31,518 bases of DNA from JBECKQ01 sp040235375 (GTDB lineage Bacteria; Planctomycetota; Phycisphaerae; UBA1845). Under the pieces are notes generated by a model. It saw only the letters and a program-made list of their open reading frames with translations, searched no databases and had not been told where the DNA came from. The position numbers and the translations under genes were made by a program. This document shows, one piece after another, positions 1 to 9,290 of the stretch (positions are counted from its first letter, which is position 1; each line of letters opens with the position of its first letter). The stretch is taken from NCBI GenBank assembly GCA_040235375.1, contig JBECKQ010000012.1, positions 1 to 31,518 on the forward strand, given 5' to 3'.

Positions 1-52
1 AGCGTTTCCGCCCAGGGACAGAAGTCCTCACCATTACCTATAAGCGCTGTAG

Positions 53-84
53 TGCCCCCCACTGGCGTGGGGGGTTCTGATGAT
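53..84 (-). repeat. REP-like hairpin unit, copy 1 (inverted)
   Basis: Read on the minus strand, this unit starts ATCATCAGAA and continues into a hairpin of 8 bp with a 4-nt loop. On the plus strand the arms are CCCCCCAC (55-62) and GTGGGGGG (67-74). It matches the unit at 127-158 in the opposite orientation at about 27 of 32 positions. The differences are two compensating changes on each side of the stem and one loop base. A conserved head plus a covarying stem is the hallmark of REP-type dispersed elements. That it belongs to a multi-copy family is inference, because only two copies are in the window. Confidence 0.65.
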
Positions 85-126
85 CACTGCGCTCCGCGAG
101 CCGTAGATGGCCGGATGTCGGCGGCA

Positions 127-158
127 ATCATCAGAACCCCGGACGCGAGTCCGGGGCA
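127..158 (+). repeat. REP-like hairpin unit, copy 2
   Basis: The unit begins ATCATCAGAA (127-136). A perfect 8-bp hairpin follows, with arms CCCCGGAC (137-144) and GTCCGGGG (149-156) around the tetraloop GCGA. Copy 1 lies 42 bp away in inverted orientation, so the two ATCATCAGAA heads face each other and could pair into one larger cruciform. This is the layout of a BIME-like pair. No transposase of the REP-associated (RAYT) type is present in the window. Confidence 0.65.
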
Positions 159-353
159 GAGTCTCGTCCACGTTCACCAGCGCGGCGGCGCAGCGAATGG
201 CGCTCGCGTTCACACCCCCACTGTCCATGACAAGCTGCCGATGCCGATGCGGCTTCGAGGCGGTGGGGCGTATTGGCGGTTGACGTTCTATCCGCTTCCT
301 CACGGGCGCGGCTCGGACGGCGTTACCGGCGCTTCGTCGGGTGGCATATTCGG

Positions 354-1529
354 ATGAGTGCCAACACCGACTTCGATAGCAGCGTGTTGTCCGAGAAGGT
401 CCGCTCCGGCGAACGGCTCGGGTTCGACGAAGCGCTCGCCCTGTACGAATCGCGCGACATCCATCTGCTCGGCGAGCTGGCCAACGTCGTTCGCGAGCGC
501 AAACACGGGCGCAAGGCGTTCTACAACATCAACCGCCACATCAACTACACGAACTACTGCGTGCTGCGCTGCAAGTTCTGCTCGTTCTACCGGCCGTGGT
601 CGAAAGACGGCGCAGCGGACGGCTACGAGCTGACGGTTGAGGAGGTGGCCGGACGGGCCAAGGAGGCCGCCGCGCTCGGAGCGACCGAGGTGCACATCGT
701 CGGCGGGCTGCATCCGCGATTGCCCTTCTCGTACTACGCGGACATGTGCCGGGCGATCCGCGAGGCGGCGCCGGGGCTGCACATCAAGGCGTTCACCGCC
801 ATCGAAATCATCCACTTTGCCCGCATCGCCAGACCGCGGATGAGCATTCCCGAAGTGCTCCGAGCCCTGCGCGCAGCCGGGCTCGGCTCCCTGCCCGGCG
901 GCGGGGCCGAGATCTTCGACGAACGCGTCCACGACGAGGCCTACGAGAACAAGGTCGGCGAGGCCGGCTGGTTCGAGGTCCACCGCGCCGCCCACGAGAT
1001 CGGCATGTTCTCCAACGCCACCATGCTCTACGGCCACGTCGAGACCCCCGCCGAACGCATCCGCCACCTGATCAAGCTCCGCGACCACCAGGACGAGTCC
1101 ATCGCCGGCCGACCCGCGCGGTTCAACGCGATCGTGCCGCTGCCGTTCATTCCCGACGGCAGCGCCCTCGCCGACCTGCCCGGCCCGACGGGGCTGACGA
1201 ACCTCAAGACCCTGGCCATCGCCCGGCTGGTGCTCGACAACTTCGATCACGTGAAGGCGTTCTGGATCATGCAGAGCCCGAAGCTGGCCCAGGTGTCGCT
1301 GAACTGGGGCGTGGACGACATCGACGGGACGGTGGTGTATTACGACATCACAAAGCGGCACGGAGCCGGCACGCACCAGGAGCTGAGCGTCGATCAGATC
1401 CGGCGGATGATCGCCGAGGCCGACTGCATCGCCGTCGAGCGAGACACGCTGTACAACGAGGTTCGCCGGGACCAGCCGCCCCCACCGGCCGGTCCGTCTG
1501 ACCATCTTCTGCCCATCCTGCCATCCTGA
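354..1529 (+). CDS. mqnE: Aminofutalosine synthase MqnE (radical SAM)
   Basis: The product is a 391-residue radical SAM enzyme. In the futalosine route to menaquinone, MqnE joins SAM to 3-[(1-carboxyvinyl)oxy]benzoate to give aminofutalosine. The 4Fe-4S ligands are seen as CVLRCKFC (Cys69, Cys73, Cys76), preceded by the family block NRHINYTNYC. Further downstream come HIVGGLHP, KAFTAIEI, PGGGAEIF and NATMLYGH, all typical of MqnE and its MqnC/CofH relatives; IKAFTAIEI and the GGGAEIF block favour MqnE. I chose ATG 354. The frame stays open upstream to a TTG at 273, but those 27 residues are basic and unlike the family. GGGTGG at 339-344 could serve as ribosome binding site. No other menaquinone gene is adjacent, so the pathway genes must be scattered. 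Its presence predicts menaquinone-based respiration. Confidence 0.9.
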   Translation: MSANTDFDSSVLSEKVRSGERLGFDEALALYESRDIHLLGELANVVRERKHGRKAFYNINRHINYTNYCVLRCKFCSFYRPWSKDGAADGYELTVEEVAGRAKEAAALGATEVHIVGGLHPRLPFSYYADMCRAIREAAPGLHIKAFTAIEIIHFARIARPRMSIPEVLRALRAAGLGSLPGGGAEIFDERVHDEAYENKVGEAGWFEVHRAAHEIGMFSNATMLYGHVETPAERIRHLIKLRDHQDESIAGRPARFNAIVPLPFIPDGSALADLPGPTGLTNLKTLAIARLVLDNFDHVKAFWIMQSPKLAQVSLNWGVDDIDGTVVYYDITKRHGAGTHQELSVDQIRRMIAEADCIAVERDTLYNEVRRDQPPPPAGPSDHLLPILPS

Positions 1530-1654
1530 GGCTTTACGCCGAGGCAGGAATTGCCGATCTTTGCCACAGGTGCGCGCGTGCGGCCGGCCGGCCAGTTGCC
1601 GGCGGCTGCGCCTCCATCAATAATCGCGGCGACTTTCTCACGGAGGGAGCGCTC

Positions 1655-2755
1655 ATGAAGAATCGCAAGCGAATCGGAGTCCTGACCGGCGGCGGAGACT
1701 GCCCGGGACTCAACGCGGTGATCCGGGCCGTCACCAAGACGGCGATCAACGACCACGGCTGGGAGGTGGTGGGCATCGAGGACGGCTTCCTCGGCCTCAT
1801 CAACAATCGCATGCGCCCTCTGGACATGCAGTCGGCGTCGAACATCCTCACGCTCGGCGGGACGATCCTGGGCACCAGCAACCGAGCCGACCCCAGTCAC
1901 TTCAAGGTCGGTGAGACGCCGGAAGGCGAAGCCATCTACCAGGACGTAACCAAGCAGTGCCTGGACAGCGTACGCGCCCACGAGCTGGATGCGATCGTCT
2001 GCATCGGCGGCGACGGCACAATGAGCGGCGCCGCGAACCTGATCGAGCATGGCGTGCCCTGCGTGGGCGTGCCCAAGACGATCGACAACGACCTGATGCA
2101 CACGGACGTGACGTTCGGCTTTCATACAGCGGTGCAGACCGCCACGGACGCGCTCGACCGGATCCACACGACGGCATCGAGCCATCACCGGGTGATGCTC
2201 GTCGAGATGATGGGCCGGTACGCCGGCTGGCTGACGCTGTACGCCGGCGCCGCCAGTGGAGCGGACATCATCCTGATCCCGGAAATTCCGTATACGCTCG
2301 AGCACGTGTGCGATCAGTGCGCGGCCCGCAGCATGCGCGGCAAGGCGTTCACGATTATCGCCGTGGCGGAGGGGGCGAAGGAAAAAGGCGGCGATTACGT
2401 CGTGGGGCAGGTGGTCGCCGACTCACCCGATCCTCTCCGACTGGGCGGCGTCAGCCAGGTGTTGGCCCACCAGATCGCGGAGCAGATCGGCGTCGAGTGC
2501 CGCGCGACCGTGCTCGGGCACGTGCAGCGCGGCGGCACGCCGTGCGCGTACGATCGCGTGCTGGCCACGCAGTTCGGGCACCAAGCAATCGACCTCGTCG
2601 CGAACGACCGGATCGGCGAGCTGGTGGTCATGCAGAAGTCACGGATCACGAGCGTTCCCATCGCCAAAGTGGCCGGTCAGCAGCGGACGGTGCAGCCGGA
2701 TGATCCGCTCGTCCGTGCGTGCCAGTCGATCGGAGTTGAATTCGGGGGTGGGTAG
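1655..2755 (+). CDS. pfkA: 6-phosphofructokinase (ATP-type signature, PKTIDND subgroup)
   Basis: This 366-residue enzyme phosphorylates fructose 6-phosphate to the 1,6-bisphosphate in glycolysis. Visible motifs in order are GGGDCPGLNAVIRA (residues 12-25), GTSNR, GGDGT (118-122), PKTIDND (140-146, with the catalytic Asp144), MMGRYAGW and HVQRGGTP. The residue equivalent to E. coli Gly104 is Gly121, which favours ATP as donor because pyrophosphate enzymes carry Asp there. The residue equivalent to Gly124 is Lys141, which is shared by pyrophosphate enzymes and by the actinobacterial-type ATP enzymes. The mixed pair suggests an ATP enzyme, but the donor cannot be settled from sequence alone. ATG 1655 follows GGAGG (1642-1646) at 8 nt. 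The gene stands 125 bp after mqnE, so co-transcription is possible but not shown. Confidence 0.9.
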   Translation: MKNRKRIGVLTGGGDCPGLNAVIRAVTKTAINDHGWEVVGIEDGFLGLINNRMRPLDMQSASNILTLGGTILGTSNRADPSHFKVGETPEGEAIYQDVTKQCLDSVRAHELDAIVCIGGDGTMSGAANLIEHGVPCVGVPKTIDNDLMHTDVTFGFHTAVQTATDALDRIHTTASSHHRVMLVEMMGRYAGWLTLYAGAASGADIILIPEIPYTLEHVCDQCAARSMRGKAFTIIAVAEGAKEKGGDYVVGQVVADSPDPLRLGGVSQVLAHQIAEQIGVECRATVLGHVQRGGTPCAYDRVLATQFGHQAIDLVANDRIGELVVMQKSRITSVPIAKVAGQQRTVQPDDPLVRACQSIGVEFGGG

Positions 2756-2880
2756 GTCGATAATCCATGGGGTTCGGCCGCTTCCGCGAATACAGATGAG
2801 AGAGGTTTGCCGGCGGCACGCAGCGCTGGTGCCCGTTGTTGTATCTTGTTGACAGAAAAAGAGTTACGTTCGGTCCGAGT

Positions 2881-2909
2881 TTGACTGGCTTTTATGCCGG
2901 TCCTATTAT
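2881..2909 (+). promoter_or_regulatory. Sigma70-type promoter of the prkA-yeaH-spoVR unit
   Basis: TTGACT (2881-2886) and TATTAT (2904-2909) are separated by exactly 17 bp and sit in an AT-richer patch within otherwise GC-rich DNA. Transcription would begin near 2916, leaving about 87 nt of leader before the prkA start at 3003. A second TTGACA at 2849-2854 has no matching -10 box. No alternative-sigma-type motif stands out to me. Confidence 0.6.
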
Positions 2910-3002
2910 TCTGCGTCGCCGATCAAAGAGAGTAGGACAAACGGGACCGCTCACCCGCTGCGCCGATAGCGCGGCCGCGGGCAGCATGGAGGACTCGCGT
3001 AA

Positions 3003-5063
<2,061 letters not shown>

Positions 5064-5095
5064 GCGGTTTGCCTTGCCAAGTGCCGTGATGCCTT

Positions 5096-6190
5096 ATGAA
5101 AATCGCCAAGGATCACCAACGGTTCCGCCAGATCATTAAGGGGAAAATCCGCAAGGACCTGCGCAGGTTTCTTACGCGCGGAGAGTTCCTGGGGCGCGAA
5201 GGCAGGAAGGCGATCTCCATCCCCATTCGCGGGATCGACATTCCGCACTTCCGCTACGGTGACAATGCGGACAATGGCGTCGGCACCGGCGACGGCAAGG
5301 CCGGCGACAAGGTCGGGGACGACGGCGAAGGCATCGGCCCCGGCGGTACGGAGGAGGGCCGGCACATTCTCGAAGTGGACGTCGGGCTCGACGAGCTGGC
5401 GGACATCCTCGGCGAAGAACTCCAGCTTCCCCGGATTCAGCCGCGCGGCAAGAAGAACATCACGTCGGAACGCGACCGCTACAGCGGCATTCGACAGGCC
5501 GGGCCGGAATCGCTGCGCCATTTCAAACGCACGTTCCGCCGGGCGCTGCGCCGCCACATCATGAGCGGCGTCTACGACCCGGAGAACCCGCGGATCATCT
5601 TCGAGCGGTCCGACAAGGTCTACCGGAGCTGGAAGACCACGCTGAGCCCCCAGTCCAACGCCGTCATCGTCTACATGATGGACGTGTCCGGCTCCATGGG
5701 CGACGAGCAGAAAGAGCTCGTCCGGCTGGAGGCGTTCTGGATCGACACCTGGCTGCGACGCAACTACAAGGGAATAGAGAGCCGCTACATCGTGCACGAT
5801 GTCCGGGCGGCGGAAGTCGATCGTGAGACGTTCTTCCGTATCCGCGAGGACGGCGGCACGCGGATCAGCAGCGCGTTCCGGACGGCGCGCGAGCTCATCG
5901 AGCAGCGCTACACCGCGGACGAGTGGAACATTTACCTGTTCCACTTTTCCGACGGGGACAACAGCAGCGAGTCCGACAGCCGGGAGTGCTGCCGGATACT
6001 GACGGATCATCTTCTGCCGAGCGTGAACATGTTCGGCTATTGCCAGGTGGCCAGCGCGTACGGCAGCGGCAACTTCATCAACGTGCTGCACGAGCACCTG
6101 CCGCGCGAGGAAAACCTGGTGACGACGCGGGTGAACAACAAGGAAGACATTTACGACAGCATCAAGTCGTTCTTCAGCAAAGGACAATAA
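5096..6190 (+). CDS. yeaH: YeaH/YhbH family protein (DUF444, VWA-like)
   Basis: This 364-residue protein is partner of the PrkA kinase in the conserved trio; E. coli YeaH is known to associate functionally with YeaG. The C-terminal half is a von Willebrand A-like fold with the MIDAS motif DVSGSMG, whose metal-ligand residues are Asp196, Ser198 and Ser200. The N-terminal 110 residues are basic, then glycine- and aspartate-rich (about 59-84), as is usual for the family. The ATG at 5096 lies 32 bp after prkA. No strong Shine-Dalgarno precedes it, so translation may depend on coupling to prkA. A role as a metal-dependent adaptor is inferred from the fold. Confidence 0.9.
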   Translation: MKIAKDHQRFRQIIKGKIRKDLRRFLTRGEFLGREGRKAISIPIRGIDIPHFRYGDNADNGVGTGDGKAGDKVGDDGEGIGPGGTEEGRHILEVDVGLDELADILGEELQLPRIQPRGKKNITSERDRYSGIRQAGPESLRHFKRTFRRALRRHIMSGVYDPENPRIIFERSDKVYRSWKTTLSPQSNAVIVYMMDVSGSMGDEQKELVRLEAFWIDTWLRRNYKGIESRYIVHDVRAAEVDRETFFRIREDGGTRISSAFRTARELIEQRYTADEWNIYLFHFSDGDNSSESDSRECCRILTDHLLPSVNMFGYCQVASAYGSGNFINVLHEHLPREENLVTTRVNNKEDIYDSIKSFFSKGQ

Positions 6191-6220
6191 CTGCCTTCTT
6201 AAAAAGGCGTTCAAGGTGCC

Positions 6221-7789
6221 ATGCCGACCCGGATCTCCGCCGAACTTGCCGAACAAGCTGAGCTCATCGCCCAGTATGCCCGAGAGGAGGGGCTCGACTT
6301 CTACCCCACCCTCTTCGAGGTGCTCGACAGCGACCAGATGAACCAGGTCGCGGCCTACGGCGGCTTTCCCCAGCGCTACCCCCACTGGCGGTTCGGCATG
6401 GAGTACGAGCGGCTGCGCAAACAGCACACGTACGGGCTGGGCCGGATCTACGAGATGGTGATCAACAACGATCCGTGCTACGCCTACCTGCTGCGGGACA
6501 ACGCGTTCGTCGACCAGAAAACGGTGATCGCCCACGTCTACGCCCACTGCGACTTCTTCAAGAACAACATCTGGTTCTCGCAGACCAACCGCCGCATGAT
6601 GGACGAGATGGCCAACCACGCCACGCGCGTGCGGCGGTACATCTCGCGCTTCGGCATCGATCGGGTCGAGCACTTCATCGACACCTGCCTCTCGCTGGAG
6701 AACCTCATCGATCCGCACTCGGCGTTCATGCAGCGGCGCATCTCGCGGACGGCGGCCAAGATCGCCGCCGAGGAGGAGCGGAAAGGAAAACGGCAGGAAC
6801 TGCCCACGCGCTATCCGGCCAAGTCCTACATGGACCCGTACATCAACCCGCGCAAGCTGCTCGACGCGCAGCGCCGCGGCATGGAGGAAGCGGCGGAGCG
6901 CGCCCGGTTCAAGCATCCGATCAAGCCCCTGCGTGACGTGCTGCTGTTCCTGCTGGAGAACGCCCGGCTCGCCGACTGGGAGGCGGACATCCTCTCCCTG
7001 ATCCGCGAGGAGGCGTACTACTTCGCGCCGCAGGGCCAGACGAAGATCATCAACGAGGGCTGGGCGAGCTACTGGCACTCGACCATCATGACCAACTACT
7101 GCGTGCGGGCGAACGAGCTGATCACCTACTGCGATCACAACGCCGGCACGCTGGCCACGAGCCCGGGGCGGCTGAACCCGTACAAGCTGGGCGTCGAGCT
7201 GCTGCGCGACATCGAGCACCGCTGGAACACCGGCCGGCACGGTATCGAGTACGACTCCTGCGACGACATGCACGCCCGGCGCAACTGGGGCCGGGACAAG
7301 GCGCCGAAGGGTCGCGTGGTGGGGCGTGGGTCGCCGGGGCGCGAAAAGATCTACGAAGTCCGGGCGGTGCACAACGACGTGACCTTCATCGACGAGTTCC
7401 TGACGCCGGAGTTCGTCGAGGATCAGAACCTCTACCACTATCGCTACGATCCGACGACCGGGCGGATGGTCGTCGTGGATCGCAATTTCAAGAAGATCAA
7501 GCGGCAGTTGCTGTTCATGCTCACGAACCACGCCCAGCCCTACATTTACGTGCTGGACGGCAACTACCGGAATCGCGGCGAGCTTTGCCTGGGCCACCGG
7601 TACATCGGCGTGGACATCGACATCAAGTACGCCCAGGAGACGCTCAAGGCGCTGCACGCCATCTGGAAGCGGCCGGTCCACCTGCACGCGCTTATCGACG
7701 ACGAGCCGATCCTCTTCAGCTACGACGGCGAGCAGGCGACGCAGCAGCACGTCGACGAGTCCATCGCCGCACCGGCAAACACGGTCTAG
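6221..7789 (+). CDS. spoVR: SpoVR family protein (YcgB-like)
   Basis: This 522-residue protein belongs to the SpoVR/YcgB family (E. coli YcgB is about 510 residues). It aligns over the whole length by eye, with the characteristic N-terminal segment LDFYPTLFEVLDSDQMNQVAAYGGFPQRYPHW split over residues 25-56, and the later INEGWASYWHS and NPYKLGVELLRDIE blocks. In Bacillus, SpoVR affects spore cortex formation. In non-sporulating bacteria the family travels with prkA and yeaH and is linked to stress or starvation, with unknown biochemistry. The His/Glu-rich GWASYWHS block may bind metal, which is inference. Start ATG 6221 is 30 bp after yeaH with a weak AAGGTG just upstream. It is the last gene of the unit; a 6-bp GC hairpin at 7809-7826 follows but has no T tract. 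Confidence 0.93.
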   Translation: MPTRISAELAEQAELIAQYAREEGLDFYPTLFEVLDSDQMNQVAAYGGFPQRYPHWRFGMEYERLRKQHTYGLGRIYEMVINNDPCYAYLLRDNAFVDQKTVIAHVYAHCDFFKNNIWFSQTNRRMMDEMANHATRVRRYISRFGIDRVEHFIDTCLSLENLIDPHSAFMQRRISRTAAKIAAEEERKGKRQELPTRYPAKSYMDPYINPRKLLDAQRRGMEEAAERARFKHPIKPLRDVLLFLLENARLADWEADILSLIREEAYYFAPQGQTKIINEGWASYWHSTIMTNYCVRANELITYCDHNAGTLATSPGRLNPYKLGVELLRDIEHRWNTGRHGIEYDSCDDMHARRNWGRDKAPKGRVVGRGSPGREKIYEVRAVHNDVTFIDEFLTPEFVEDQNLYHYRYDPTTGRMVVVDRNFKKIKRQLLFMLTNHAQPYIYVLDGNYRNRGELCLGHRYIGVDIDIKYAQETLKALHAIWKRPVHLHALIDDEPILFSYDGEQATQQHVDESIAAPANTV

Positions 7790-7861
7790 GCGACCGCGCG
7801 CGAATACGCGCCGCATCCGAGCGGCGGCCGTAAGAGCGGACGCCGGCGATACCCCCGCGGC

Positions 7862-7960
7862 GCCCAACTGCCCACGCTGATCCAGGCCGTGTTATTCACC
7901 AGCTTCGGCGATCCCGCCGTAGCGCCCACACACAATCCATCCGAACAGTGTCTCCGTGAG
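7862..7960 (+). pseudogene. Possible transposase C-terminal remnant (IS66-like)
   Basis: The frame through 7889 encodes a short peptide with DPAVAPTHNPSEQCLR. This resembles the conserved end of the DDE domain in IS66-type transposases, where a PxVxPTNNxxEQxLR block holds the catalytic Glu. The resemblance stops after about 20 residues: the following sequence in this frame does not look like the family, and a shifted frame soon meets a stop. No terminal repeats or target duplications are seen. Treat it as a decayed scar at best; a chance match is possible. Confidence 0.28.
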
Positions 7961-8061
7961 GAACGGATTGCAGTTCTCCTGAGTGAGGGCCTTGCGTACC
8001 GAACGGTCGCGCTGCTGCCGGGCGTTTGGGCATCACTCGAACCGTTCGCACTCGGTCGCTC

Positions 8062-8475
8062 ATGGACTCGAGCAAGATGGAACCGCAGACCAATTGCTGC
8101 CCCGACGCCGTTCGATTCGAGGCGCGTCGCGCCCGACGGGTGTTCGCCCTGCTGGCCGGCGTCTGGATGCTCAACGGGATCGACCTGCTGTGCACGAGCG
8201 TCGCGCAGGCCTGGATGCAATTCACCCCGATTTGCGAAATCAACCCCATTGCCGCCTGGGTGGTGGCCAAGGGCCCCCTTGCCCTGGCGATCTACAAATT
8301 CTCGCTGGTCGGCGGTGCGACCGTCCCGCTGTTGATCCACCGGCGCCGGCGCATCGTCGAGCTGGCGGCGACCATGATCCTCGTCGTGTACGTCTTGGTA
8401 GCGGTGCACTGGCAGTGCTTCTACACGAGCACGGAGGCGAGAGAGATGCTGGGGGTGCTCCTGGTCACGCGGTAG
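8062..8475 (+). CDS. Small membrane protein, DUF5658-like
   Basis: This is a 137-residue predicted inner-membrane protein with about three hydrophobic segments: residues about 22-45, 60-85 and 98-118. The first carries the block GVWMLNGIDLLCT, and the second follows EINPIAAWV. The pattern hydrophobic-D-L-x-x-T followed by N-P is what I associate with DUF5658 proteins of planctomycetes and relatives; function is unknown. I chose ATG 8062. An upstream in-frame start at 8026 has no support, and an internal ATG at 8077 is an alternative. It is flanked by the putative transposase scar and an ECF sigma gene, with no obvious operon partner. Confidence 0.6.
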   Translation: MDSSKMEPQTNCCPDAVRFEARRARRVFALLAGVWMLNGIDLLCTSVAQAWMQFTPICEINPIAAWVVAKGPLALAIYKFSLVGGATVPLLIHRRRRIVELAATMILVVYVLVAVHWQCFYTSTEAREMLGVLLVTR

Positions 8476-8657
8476 CGCATCGCCCGTGGCAGCCGGTGCC
8501 CCGGACCGGCGGCCCGGAAACGGCTCGAAAGCCGTTTCTTCCGGCCGCCAGGCGTCCGCGGACGATATCGCCGGAAAAATCCGCCACATTTCCTGTCCAG
8601 TCGCCGGTGCTCCCGCAGTTACAATGACGGGAACCGGTACAGCCGTGGATTCCAGGC

Positions 8658-9290
8658 ATGGACAAGCCACCGACCGACTCAGACACGACTCGCGACCTGC
8701 TTCGGCGAATGGAGAGGGGCGACCCCCAGGCTCAGGAGCGGTTGTTCGCGCACCATCGTCCGTTCCTCTGCCGCCTGGTCGGCCTGCGCATGGATCGGCG
8801 GCTCCGGCAGCGCGTTGACCCTTCCGACCTCGTACAGGAGGCCCAGCTCGAGGCAACGCGCCGCCTGCCCGAGTATCTCGCCGACGCCCGCATGCCCTTT
8901 CGCCTGTGGCTGCGGCAGATTGCCCGCGACCGTCTGGCGATGTCCCGCCGCCGCCACGTGGAAGCGGGCCGACGAGCAGTGACGCGCGAATACAGGCTGC
9001 CGGACGGTGGTACGTTTGCGCTCGCCCGGAGCCTCGCGGGCCAACACACGACGCCGAGCATGCACTTGGCCCGTGCGGAGGCGCGCCGCGCGGTCCGCCG
9101 GGCGGTGTCGCGATTGCCGGATGGCGACCGCGAGCTGGTGCTCATGCGGAACTTCGAGGGTCTTTCCAACCAGGAGACCGCAATTGTGCTGGGTGTGCCT
9201 CCGGCGACGGCCAGCAAGCGCTACGGCCGCGCCCTGCTGCGCTTGCGGACGCTGTTGTTCGAATGCGGCTTCGAAGGGGACAAGCCATGA
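8658..9290 (+). CDS. ECF-type RNA polymerase sigma factor
   Basis: This 210-residue sigma-70 family protein has region 2 at about 27-90 (PSDLVQEAQLEA, then FRLWLRQIARDRL). Region 4 is at about 145-205, with the helix-turn-helix around LSNQETAIVLGVPPATASKRY. It lacks regions 1 and 3, so it is extracytoplasmic-function type, similar to the planctomycete groups paired with protein kinases. Its TGA overlaps the ATG of the following kinase gene in ATGA (9287-9290). The kinase is therefore the likely sensor or controller, although no classical anti-sigma gene is present. A TACAAT at 8620-8625 could be a -10 box about 33 bp before the start, without a clear -35. Confidence 0.88.
   Translation: MDKPPTDSDTTRDLLRRMERGDPQAQERLFAHHRPFLCRLVGLRMDRRLRQRVDPSDLVQEAQLEATRRLPEYLADARMPFRLWLRQIARDRLAMSRRRHVEAGRRAVTREYRLPDGGTFALARSLAGQHTTPSMHLARAEARRAVRRAVSRLPDGDRELVLMRNFEGLSNQETAIVLGVPPATASKRYGRALLRLRTLLFECGFEGDKP

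Larger units (their letters stand above)
1..353. other. Non-coding left flank of mqnE
   Basis: No convincing coding frame covers this stretch. The short open frames here differ on every strand and resemble no family I know. It contains the inverted pair of REP-like hairpins at 53-158, annotated separately. A TTGACG at 280-285 has no matching -10 box 17 bases downstream, so I do not call an mqnE promoter. The 3' end of an upstream gene could lie just outside the window. Confidence 0.6.

Noticed and set aside
273..353. An N-terminal extension of mqnE from TTG 273
   Set aside because: The extra 27 residues are basic and unlike MqnE proteins, and the ATG at 354 gives the expected length and N-terminus.
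1587..1603. A GCCGGC hairpin between mqnE and pfkA
   Set aside because: The 6-bp stem is built from a self-complementary GC tract in GC-rich DNA and has no T tract; it is likely a chance structure.
2849..2854. A perfect TTGACA upstream of prkA
   Set aside because: No -10-like hexamer lies 16-18 bp downstream (the sequence there is GC-rich); the TTGACT/TATTAT pair at 2881-2909 is much better.
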